Source: TMED27 sp963922705
Lineage (GTDB): Bacteria; Pseudomonadota; Alphaproteobacteria; Micavibrionales; Micavibrionaceae
Assembly: GCA_963922705.1 (NCBI GenBank)
Contig: CAWUJS010000002.1
Span: 8,348 to 72,347 of the forward strand
Direction: 5' to 3'
Length of the DNA stretch: 64,000 nt
Part shown: piece after piece, positions 1-6,693 of the stretch
Layout of the letters: every line of letters starts with the position of its first letter
Position numbering within the stretch: position 1 is the stretch's first letter
Notes under the pieces: model-generated
The model's database searches: none
What the model was told of the DNA's origin: nothing
What the model saw: the letters and a program-made list of their open reading frames with translations, nothing else
Translations under genes and position numbers: made by a program

Positions 1-606
1 GCCGCGATAGGGAATCACACGTGATGAGAAAAGATACTTACCGGATGTATGTGTCTTTCCGCCATCGTGATCAAAGAAAACACCAGGAGAACGGTGCATT
101 TGCGAGACAATTACACGTTCGGTGCCATTCACAACAAATGTTCCGTTATCAGTCATGAGCGGCATATCGACCATGTAGACGTCCTGCTCCTTGATATCAC
201 GGATAGAACGTAAACCTGTATCCTCATCAACATCAAAAACAGAAAGACGCAATGTGACGCGCAGCGGCGCAGCATAGGTCATACCGCGTGTTTGACATTC
301 TTCAACATCATATTTTGGATCTTCAAGTTCGTATTTAACGAAATCAATTTCAGCCTTGTCGGCAAAATCCTTGATCGGAAATACAGTGGCAAAAACCTCC
401 TCAAGCCCCTGCATTGTACGATCTTCAGAAGAAATGCCGGCCTGCAAAAAGAGCTCATAAGATTGACGCTGAACCTCAATCAAATTCGGCATTTGCGCTA
501 CTTCTTCAATTTTTCCGAAATTACGGCGCACTTTTTTGCGGCCTGTAAAACTTTCGATGCTGTTTGCGGGAGGGATTTGTGTTTCCGGTGAAGCTGTTGC
601 GCCCAT
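1..606 (-). CDS. rpoB: RNA polymerase beta subunit, N-terminal part (cut by window start)
   Basis: The reverse strand reads open from an ATG at 604-606 to base 1, giving the first 202 residues. They contain the beta-subunit N-terminal signatures: PNLIEVQRQSYELFLQ near residue 42, then MPLMTDNGTFVVNGTERVIVSQ and HRSPGVFFDHD near the window edge. Beta is the catalytic core subunit of RNA polymerase. It lies downstream of rplJ and rplL in the usual order, with a 400-base spacer holding a hairpin. An AGGA sits about ten bases before the start. The rest of the gene, and presumably rpoC, lies outside the window. Identity is seen directly from conserved motifs. Confidence 0.97.
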   Translation of the reverse strand, partial: MGATASPETQIPPANSIESFTGRKKVRRNFGKIEEVAQMPNLIEVQRQSYELFLQAGISSEDRTMQGLEEVFATVFPIKDFADKAEIDFVKYELEDPKYDVEECQTRGMTYAAPLRVTLRLSVFDVDEDTGLRSIRDIKEQDVYMVDMPLMTDNGTFVVNGTERVIVSQMHRSPGVFFDHDGGKTHTSGKYLFSSRVIPYRG

Positions 607-752
607 TTTTTAGTATCCTATCATCAATCATTTTTTGTGGCGCTCGATTATATCTGACTCACTTTGTCCAGTATTTTGCTAAACCGAACAACAAAAACCA
701 CATCACCCCTTGCCATGATCCGGCTAAAGGTTGAAGTGGTTATCTGCCTGTT

Positions 753-798
753 TTTACAAGATTCTTTGCTTTGATACGCAAACAAATTATCTTGTAAA
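753..798. other. Stem-loop in the rplL-rpoB spacer
   Basis: TTTACAAGAT at 753-762 is the exact reverse complement of ATCTTGTAAA at 789-798, giving a 10-bp stem with a 26-base loop. In other bacteria the rplL-rpoB spacer contains an RNA-processing site and an attenuator. A similar processing role is only inferred here. The rest of the 399-base spacer (607-1005) shows no coding potential to me. Confidence 0.4.
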
Positions 799-904
799 TT
801 TCAAACATAAAAACTGACGCCTACGTCTTTTTTGAAAAAGTTTGTCTGCTTATGGACTAATCTGCAGCTAATGTCAATAGCTTAATTAGATAAAACAAGC
901 CACA

Positions 905-935
905 AAATGAATTCCCCGCAAAAGCGGGGACATTC
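905..935 (-). terminator. Hairpin/attenuator after rplL
   Basis: CCCCGC at 914-919 and GCGGGG at 924-929 form a 6-bp GC stem around a 4-base loop. On the minus strand it is followed by AATTCATTTTG, a poor U-tract. It lies about 75 bases past the rplL stop and before rpoB. A leaky terminator that sets the ratio of ribosomal protein to polymerase transcript is the likely role, as known for rplL-rpoB in E. coli. Confidence 0.6.
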
Positions 936-1005
936 AATATTATCCTATAGATCCCGGATAATGCTTAAACGCTTTTCCAGGATAAAAATCACTTTATAGC
1001 GATTT

Positions 1006-1380
1006 TTACTTAAGAGCAACTGTAGCACCAGCTTCTTCAAGCTTCTTCTTTGCTTCTTCCGCTTCGTCTTTCTTCACGCCTTCTTTCAAAGCACCGCCTT
1101 TTTCAGCAAGCTCTTTTGCTTCTTTCAAGCCAAGACCTGTAAGCGCGCGCACTTCTTTAATCACAGCAATTTTGTTACCGCCAGCGCTTTCAAGAACGAT
1201 ATCAAATTCGTCCTTTTCTTCAGCAGCAGCGCCCTCAGCAGGTGCAGCAGCAACGGCAACAGGTGCAGCAGCAGCGGCAGTTACACCCCACTTGTCTTCA
1301 AGAAGCTTAGAAAGCTCGGCAGCTTCCAAAACAGAAAGCTCAGAGAGTTGATCAACAATTTTTTCCAAATCAGCAGCCAT
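1006..1380 (-). CDS. rplL: 50S ribosomal protein L7/L12
   Basis: The 124-residue protein matches the normal L7/L12 length. It has the N-terminal dimerisation domain (residues 1-32), an Ala-rich hinge at about 38-55 (TAAAAAPVAVAAAPAEG) and the C-terminal factor-binding domain with GLGLKEAKELAEKGG near residues 82-96. It forms the flexible ribosomal stalk that recruits translation GTPases. It follows rplJ by 36 bases in one operon. GGAG lies just before the ATG. Confidence 0.98.
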   Translation of the reverse strand: MAADLEKIVDQLSELSVLEAAELSKLLEDKWGVTAAAAAPVAVAAAPAEGAAAEEKDEFDIVLESAGGNKIAVIKEVRALTGLGLKEAKELAEKGGALKEGVKKDEAEEAKKKLEEAGATVALK

Positions 1381-1416
1381 TATATTTCTCCTTATTGATT
1401 GAATAGCCAGATTTCA

Positions 1417-1935
1417 TTATTCACTTTTGGCGCCATACGCCGCAGTGACACCAACAAGCTCGCGTGCCGGAGCCTGCATCAGGCCAGCCAGTTTTGTAGC
1501 CGGGGCCTGAACCAGACCAACAAGCTTGCTGCGAACTTCATCAAGGCTTGGCAATTTCGCCAGCGCCTCAATTCCTTGAACATCCAGAACTTGCTCACCA
1601 AGAGCACCGCCCAGAATTTTTAAATTATCATTTCCCTTTGCAAATTTATGCGTCACCTTCGCCGCCGCAACGGGATCAGAAGATGTTGCAATCCCGACAG
1701 GGCCGGTGAATAGATCACTAATCCCTTCAAATTTCGTACCTTTGAGAGCAATTTTCACAAGATTATTTTTTGTTACTTTAAAGCTCGCGCCTTCCTTACG
1801 AAGATCCGCACGCAATTCCTGAAGATCCTTAACCGTCAAACCATCATAATGTGTGACAACAACAATCTCGTCATTGGCAAAACGCTCATTTAGCGCAACA
1901 ACTTCAGCTTTTTTTTGTTCACGGGTCATACCCAT
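1417..1935 (-). CDS. rplJ: 50S ribosomal protein L10
   Basis: The 172-residue protein has the L10 N-terminal domain (REQKKAEVVALNERF, then VVTHYDGLTVKDLQELR and VTKNNLVKIAL) and a C-terminal helix with repeats (PATKLAGLMQAPARELVG) that binds L7/L12 dimers. It anchors the stalk to 23S rRNA and, in known systems, represses its own operon. AAGGA sits eight bases before the ATG. rplK and rplA, often directly upstream, are not here: an opposite-strand regulator gene occupies that side, so rplJL-rpoB must start from its own promoter. Confidence 0.98.
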   Translation of the reverse strand: MGMTREQKKAEVVALNERFANDEIVVVTHYDGLTVKDLQELRADLRKEGASFKVTKNNLVKIALKGTKFEGISDLFTGPVGIATSSDPVAAAKVTHKFAKGNDNLKILGGALGEQVLDVQGIEALAKLPSLDEVRSKLVGLVQAPATKLAGLMQAPARELVGVTAAYGAKSE

Positions 1936-2160
1936 TGGTTTGTTCCTTTTCTAAATTGTTGTTTTTAAAATTTCTGCTATCCCGTTTTTTCAACATAAAA
2001 TAGCATCTAAAACAAAAAATGAGCCTTCCAAAATCTGGAAAGCTCATCACATCCGAAACAAAGATACGCCACCCTAAAGTGGTTAAGGCGCTTATGTGTC
2101 CTTGCTATCTATACGGGTTTATTAAGCCTCTTGACCCCCGCAGTCTCGGATAGATTGATA
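1936..2160 (-). promoter_or_regulatory. rplJ leader (L10 leader region)
   Basis: The 5' untranslated region before rplJ is about 220 bases and rich in short inverted repeats. It ends in a strong terminator-like hairpin (2011-2045). L10 leaders in many bacteria bind the L10(L12)4 complex and control the operon. Position and structure fit that role, but I could not align it to the Rfam model. Confidence 0.55.
2011..2045 (-). terminator. Intrinsic terminator/attenuator in the rplJ leader
   Basis: On the minus strand GAGCTTTCC and GGAAGGCTC form a stem around GATTTT-like loop bases, followed by ATTTTTTGTTTT. This is a canonical rho-independent terminator, about 75 bases before the rplJ start. 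Because it lies inside the leader of its own operon it most likely acts as an attenuator. Confidence 0.65.
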
Positions 2161-2162
2161 CG

Positions 2163-2191
2163 TTTTAAACACTTTTCGGTGCATACGTCAA
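2163..2191 (-). promoter_or_regulatory. Candidate promoter for rplJL-rpoB
   Basis: The minus strand shows TTGACG (2186-2191) and TTAAAA (2163-2168) separated by 17 bases. The -35 is good and the -10 weak. No other gene on this strand lies upstream, so the operon needs a promoter near here. Confidence 0.45.
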
Positions 2192-2312
2192 TAAAAAATT
2201 TGCCCCTTTCAAAACATTATACTTTTCATATTAAAAATACACTAGACATGAAAGACTGAATATATTATACAGTTTCAAAATAAAGTGAAATATAGACAGA
2301 GGGATAGGTATC

Positions 2313-2957
2313 ATGCCGTCAATAGAACAAATTCGCGCTGCACGCGCACTACTGGGTTGGAGCCAACATGATCTTGCTGAAAAAGCAGGTTTGTCACAAA
2401 CAGGCATTGCTCGAATCGAAAACGGCACAAATAAACCCAATTCAAAGACCATTGAAAAAATTACAGGATCTTTTGATGCAGCTGACGTTGAATTCATTGA
2501 TACATCAGGCGTTCGAAAAAGAACAGGACAAGTAAAAGTATTACGTGGACGCGAAGGTCTAAGACATATGTTTTATGAACTATACGAAGTTGCTAAAGAT
2601 AGGGGAGGCGATCTTTTATTATTTAACGGCGTACCGTCCAAACTTGCTGACTTGCTGGGTACAGAATGGTACGAAACACATAAAAATAGAATGGCAGAAG
2701 TATCTCACAACTTTCATTACAATATTATTGTTAAAAGAGGTGAAACCAACCTGCCTGCACTAGACTATGCAACCTACAAATTCTTTCCGGAAAAACTTTT
2801 TCATGAAAAAACAATCTATATTTTAGGCGATATCGTTTACTTTCGTGACCTGGAAGATGACAATGTTAAACTCATCCGAATAGATCAACCTGAACTTGCA
2901 AAAACGATGAAAGTTTTGTTTGATATTGCCTGGACAGAAGTTGCTGAAAGCACTTAG
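2313..2957 (+). CDS. XRE-family HTH regulator with C-terminal ligand-like domain
   Basis: Residues 3-57 form an HTH_XRE domain (QIRAARALLGWSQHDLAEKAG, then LSQTGIARIENGTNKP). The remaining ~150 residues contain a globular region of unknown type (LRHMFYELYEVAKDRGGDLLLFNGV near 90-112). A short XRE head fused to a longer sensor-like domain suggests a ligand-responsive regulator. GGGATAGGT before the ATG gives a modest ribosome site. The gene converges with the GNAT-like gene, their stops 38 bases apart. Target and ligand are unknown. Confidence 0.85.
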   Translation: MPSIEQIRAARALLGWSQHDLAEKAGLSQTGIARIENGTNKPNSKTIEKITGSFDAADVEFIDTSGVRKRTGQVKVLRGREGLRHMFYELYEVAKDRGGDLLLFNGVPSKLADLLGTEWYETHKNRMAEVSHNFHYNIIVKRGETNLPALDYATYKFFPEKLFHEKTIYILGDIVYFRDLEDDNVKLIRIDQPELAKTMKVLFDIAWTEVAEST

Positions 2958-2994
2958 GGTTAGAACCCATTAAACTACAAAAATATATTATGCG

Positions 2995-4215
2995 CTACCT
3001 CGGTGAATGCTGGAAACCGTTTGAACTACCATTGCCATTGCCATTCCCATTCCCATTGCCATTGCCATTGCCATTAGACGCCAACAATTTGTGCTTCACC
3101 TCTGGCATAACGCATAATTCGCTTAAAGCAGCATGCCAAAGTCTTTTATGTTCGTGACTATAAATTGTTATTCTAGCTCTATTACTAAATATACAAGTAT
3201 CTTTAGTTTTCTTCAAACCATCAATCGTTAACTTCTCTAATGAAGTAGGGACGCCATTACCATCTACTAACTCATGATGAGCAATAACATCACGCGCAAT
3301 CATTAAATGAGCCTCTAAGCGAACCAACGCATCATGATTATTAACCATTAAGTGATAAGAGTCATTCCAAACATGACTTTCTAAAAACTTTTGACTGGCT
3401 TTGCGCATTTTTTGTGCGCCACGAATAGTAATCAACTCAAACTTAACAGTCTCACCATTCCATTTTCCATCCTTCGGTAACTCTAATAATGGCCCAGCTG
3501 TAAGTTGAAAATGCTCTGGAACGATTTCCCCTCTTGGGCCATTAGAAGGAAAACCCAATAAAGCCGAAACAAAAGGAAAATCCCACGGAACCAATGTCCA
3601 GCCATCGCGCACATTAACCTGCGTAGCCCCCTTACCAAGCGCCTGACTCAATATTAACTCTTCTTTAATGTCTTGGGCTTCTAACACAGCATTACGAAAT
3701 TGTGTGTATATTCCAAGTCCTCTATAGCGTAAATCAGTAAATCCAGCTCCAGTTTCATAGACTTGTGAAACAGGTGAGGTGTCAGAATCGATCTTACATA
3801 TACTCTCTAATTTACCTATAATTTTAGGTGAAACTGCCATAGTCGCAATAACTTTATTATTACCGTCTACAATAGCATTGAGAATGCCGCTCCGCTTTCT
3901 TTCTTCACGCACTTTCTGGGGTATTGGGAAAAGTCCATGTTCTCTGTTTGGGTTATCAGGGTTAGCAGCCCGGTCTGCTGTAGACCAGTCCAACGTTTCA
4001 ACAGCATTATCAAGTTCAGGGACATGCCTAAGACTTACATGCTGAAACAACTCACGAACACACTCACTATGATTATCACTCCATTTTTGAGGATCATAAC
4101 CATTGTTACTGGCAAACGCTTTCAATTCAGAGACCGTAGCATCTCTATGAATTGTTGGTGGCAAATCTATGACGTTACCACTCTGCGCTTTAAATGTAAG
4201 CTTAAATACACTCAT
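2995..4215 (-). CDS. GNAT-like protein with Asn-Gly repeat tail
   Basis: The protein has 406 residues. The middle part carries a GNAT-like acetyl-CoA binding signature (AGFTDLRYRGLGIYTQFRNAVL, about residues 157-178), preceded by a strand-like VIATMAVSPK. The C-terminal region from about 240 is unlike any domain I recognise. The last 30 residues hold a low-complexity (NG)n run encoded by a 6-base tandem repeat. Substrate is unknown. The gene stands alone, with a 460-base spacer upstream. It is probably an N-acyl/acetyltransferase-superfamily member, but the assignment rests on one motif. Confidence 0.6.
   Translation of the reverse strand: MSVFKLTFKAQSGNVIDLPPTIHRDATVSELKAFASNNGYDPQKWSDNHSECVRELFQHVSLRHVPELDNAVETLDWSTADRAANPDNPNREHGLFPIPQKVREERKRSGILNAIVDGNNKVIATMAVSPKIIGKLESICKIDSDTSPVSQVYETGAGFTDLRYRGLGIYTQFRNAVLEAQDIKEELILSQALGKGATQVNVRDGWTLVPWDFPFVSALLGFPSNGPRGEIVPEHFQLTAGPLLELPKDGKWNGETVKFELITIRGAQKMRKASQKFLESHVWNDSYHLMVNNHDALVRLEAHLMIARDVIAHHELVDGNGVPTSLEKLTIDGLKKTKDTCIFSNRARITIYSHEHKRLWHAALSELCVMPEVKHKLLASNGNGNGNGNGNGNGNGSSNGFQHSPR
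3029..3076. repeat. Hexanucleotide microsatellite (CCATTG/C)8
   Basis: Eight consecutive 6-base units of CCATTG, CCATTC or CCATTA encode the alternating Asn-Gly tail of the minus-strand protein. Gain or loss of units keeps the frame, so slippage would change tail length, not switch the gene off. Confidence 0.9.
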
Positions 4216-4674
4216 TACATAATTCTCAAATTAACTCATATTGTTTTTACAAAACAAATCAGAAATTGCAAGCATAAATTTACAATATGCATATATTCAA
4301 TACTTTAATACTTTAATACTACATTTTCATTTTTATAAACTAACCATAGATTGCAATGCGCAAATTAATGCATCAAACCTTAAAAAATACAGACTTATAT
4401 TAAAGCTTAATAACAGGACTTGCCAAAATAGGATATTTATCCTATAATTACATCTAATAAACTTTACCAACTCTACTCAAAATTTAAATATCCTGCATAC
4501 CATGTGATGCGAATCACATATGCATATATTTTCTCGCCACGTTAAGTGGACCCGAAAAACGGGTCTATGCGCATTTCACGCGGGAACTAAAGCATTGAAA
4601 ACTTATAAAGCAGTTATCACAAAAATGCAATTTCCTGGGTCCGACCCGAAAACCGGGCCCGGTTTTCAATGCGG
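4216..4674. other. 459-base intergenic region, AT-rich with hairpins
   Basis: No convincing coding frame is visible. The GNAT-side half (4216-4500) is very AT-rich and should contain that gene's promoter. The other half holds a GACCCG/CGGGTC hairpin (4550-4566), an 11-base inverted repeat GCATTGAAAAC (4592-4602) / GTTTTCAATGC (4662-4672), and a perfect 20-base palindrome (4648-4667). Confidence 0.6.
4648..4667. repeat. Perfect 20-base palindrome downstream of the 4675 gene
   Basis: GAAAACCGGG at 4648-4657 is followed at once by its exact reverse complement CCCGGTTTTC. It lies seven bases after the stop of the minus-strand gene. With no loop and a poor U-run it is not a textbook terminator. 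It could be a transcript-end hairpin or a protein-binding site. Confidence 0.6.
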
Positions 4675-5364
4675 TCAAAACATATCCTGACCAAGACTAT
4701 ATCGTCGGATTGCATCTCTGATTTTAAGATTCGTTTCACTCAATGTGATCATAAGATTAAGTGCCCTTTCGGGTATTTCTTCGAATTTAATAACATCCGG
4801 CATGACATCATCTTCCAAATCCGCATTAAAAGCAGTCAATTGTATGCGCAAATCCTCAATGACACGCTTTTGCTCAGACAAAATACGCGCCAAACCACCA
4901 TCCATGCTCTCTGCGCTTACCAGATGATCTTCAACTGTTTTAAAACGATCATTGGTCGCTTCTAAAACGGCGCGCACCTCATTTAACTGGCCAAAATATC
5001 CGTTTATCTCATCAATACAGCTTTGAATAGCCTTCTCGCGCATGACTTTATCCTCAAGCTGTGCAAGATAGCTGGCTTTGACATCATATTTTTGTGTTAA
5101 ACCGCGTGGCATCTCGATATTCATGATTTCCTCGGAATCACGCTGAATGATATTGCATTCCCACATGATAAAATGACGAATATGCGTTGGTAGGCGACCG
5201 GGAGACTCGCAGAGACTATAAACATTGCCAGCTTCTATACTATACGGATCATGCGTACGGTCTTCTTCAAGCGATAAAAACAGCTGTAACACATAATAAA
5301 ACATGAAATGCGTTTCAGAGGCGAAACCAAAGTTCTTAAGGACAATCTCTTTATCCGCAGACAT
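4675..5364 (-). CDS. Hypothetical protein, helical
   Basis: I do not recognise this 229-residue protein. It has no signal peptide or membrane segment and is predicted by eye to be mostly helical, with coiled-coil-like heptads in the middle (about 90-170; LEDKVMREKAIQSCIDEI, VIEDLRIQLTAF). AAAGG lies six bases before the ATG, a good ribosome site. It follows the 5423 gene on the same strand by 58 bases, so the two are probably co-transcribed. Confidence 0.75.
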   Translation of the reverse strand: MSADKEIVLKNFGFASETHFMFYYVLQLFLSLEEDRTHDPYSIEAGNVYSLCESPGRLPTHIRHFIMWECNIIQRDSEEIMNIEMPRGLTQKYDVKASYLAQLEDKVMREKAIQSCIDEINGYFGQLNEVRAVLEATNDRFKTVEDHLVSAESMDGGLARILSEQKRVIEDLRIQLTAFNADLEDDVMPDVIKFEEIPERALNLMITLSETNLKIRDAIRRYSLGQDMF

Positions 5365-5422
5365 AAAAAACCTTTATTGTTAGCAATTAAATATTTTAGC
5401 GCATGTTCCAGCGTTAAAGAAA

Positions 5423-6325
5423 TTAAGAAGAAACATCATGGGTTTGTTTTGGTTCATTTTCTGCGTCATTTTTTTGTGTATTGCTATTCGCATGTTTATT
5501 TGGATTTGGCGGTGCTTTTCCTGTTTCAGTAATAGTATCACGAATCACTTGCAAACGCTCTTTTTGCCCTTCTGTTAACGGCTTTTTGTTCCCACGATCC
5601 TTTAGATTGAAGTCTCGTTCTTCATAACCACTGGTGTGATTTCTCCTGATTATCTCTGCGTCATGTCGCTGTATTTGCGATTCATCCACTGTTTCCTCTG
5701 TTTGAATTGCAACAGCCTGGATATTTTTAACATCCTTTGCGCGAACCCGAGCTTTTTCAAAGCCTTTTAGTTTTACTTTTACATTTTTAAGCGATTCTCT
5801 TTTTCGCTTTAGGGTTTTTATTTTTGTGGTATTGCTACTACTGTCACTACCACATTCTTTAATCCGCCCAAGCTTGTTGATTGTGTTATTGATGGCATCA
5901 ATTTCCTTATCGACTGCCCGTTTTTCCGTTTCAATCATTCTTTTCACTTTTGAACTTAAATCACTAAACTTCATAGCTTCAAGCCAACGGCGAAGCATGT
6001 CTTCCTGTTTTTCTTTATAGCGTCTGTGATCATCCTCATCACGGCGTTCAAAATCACTTAATTTTATCAAGCCGACACGAATGCCCACTTTTTGCAAACG
6101 CAAGATAACCTGTTGCTTCAATGTATTGGGAATTCGTGCATCTGCGATCAATTGACTCACAGTCATCTGCGAAAAATTCTTAAATGCATGATCATCGATA
6201 CCATCATAAGACATATAGTCATTCCATTTTAAACTGTAACGACTATAAATATAGCCCTGACTGTTAAGAACAACCAAAGCATACACACAACTGTAATAGA
6301 AAGTCAAAAATCTATAATGTCTCAT
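5423..6325 (-). CDS. Hypothetical coiled-coil protein
   Basis: The open frame gives 300 residues. The centre (about 110-215) is Lys/Glu/Arg-rich and coiled-coil-like. The C-terminal 70 residues are polar and probably disordered. No ribosome site precedes the first ATG. An internal ATG at 6214 (residue 38, MSYDGIDDHAFKNF) has GGA at fitting distance, so a 263-residue product is possible. I know no family. It pairs with the downstream 4675 gene. Confidence 0.65.
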   Translation of the reverse strand: MRHYRFLTFYYSCVYALVVLNSQGYIYSRYSLKWNDYMSYDGIDDHAFKNFSQMTVSQLIADARIPNTLKQQVILRLQKVGIRVGLIKLSDFERRDEDDHRRYKEKQEDMLRRWLEAMKFSDLSSKVKRMIETEKRAVDKEIDAINNTINKLGRIKECGSDSSSNTTKIKTLKRKRESLKNVKVKLKGFEKARVRAKDVKNIQAVAIQTEETVDESQIQRHDAEIIRRNHTSGYEERDFNLKDRGNKKPLTEGQKERLQVIRDTITETGKAPPNPNKHANSNTQKNDAENEPKQTHDVSS

Positions 6326-6344
6326 TAAGGCTGTGAAAATAATT

Positions 6345-6381
6345 CAAAATAAAAAAACACCCAACTTGTTCTGTGGGCGTT
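6345..6381 (-). terminator. Rho-independent terminator after rpmG
   Basis: On the minus strand ACGCCCA pairs with TGGGTGT (one G-U pair) around a 10-base loop and is followed by TTTTTTTATTTT. It lies 25 bases after the rpmG stop and would end the topA-rnr-rpmG transcript. Confidence 0.8.
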
Positions 6382-6406
6382 TTTGTAAATCCTAACGATA
6401 AAGCGT

Positions 6407-6616
6407 CTAGTTCTTTTTCGAAGGCGGCATTTTTTTCTCTACGAACCAGACATGCGCACCGCGCTTCCCGGTTTTCTCGTTTATTGCCCAGGGATCATAT
6501 TTCCTTTTACGGATTTTATACTCCGCAGAAGTGTTACGTACCGCATAATAGCGATATCCAGTTCCTGCCTCACTTTCAAGGCGTACTTTTAATCTTTTCT
6601 TACTCTTTGCAGCCAT
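6407..6616 (-). CDS. rpmG: 50S ribosomal protein L33
   Basis: The 69-residue basic protein fits the L33 pattern: KRLKVRLESEAGTGYRYYAVRN followed by KYDPWAINEKTGKRGAHVWFVEKK. L33 binds near the E site of the large subunit. It is a little longer than the usual 50-56 residues because of a C-terminal KKMPPSKKN tail. The four zinc cysteines of the C+ form are absent, so this is the zinc-free C- type. AGAGGA lies nine bases upstream. It follows rnr by 77 bases, the order common in alphaproteobacteria. Confidence 0.9.
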   Translation of the reverse strand: MAAKSKKRLKVRLESEAGTGYRYYAVRNTSAEYKIRKRKYDPWAINEKTGKRGAHVWFVEKKMPPSKKN

Positions 6617-6693
6617 AGCTGAACATTCCTCTTTAATTCTGAGATGCGTTTATGCAAGGTTTTAAACGCACTGTCAAGAAATTATCGAGAATT

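Noticed and set aside
292..591. 99-codon plus-strand frame over rpoB
   Set aside because: It lies wholly inside the beta-subunit coding sequence on the other strand.
3029..3076. CRISPR-like array at the hexamer repeat
   Set aside because: Units are 6 bases with no spacers, so it is a coding microsatellite. No CRISPR array was found in the window.
4241..4447. 68-codon plus-strand frame in an AT-rich spacer
   Set aside because: Asn/Ile/Lys composition follows from AT richness; no ribosome site.
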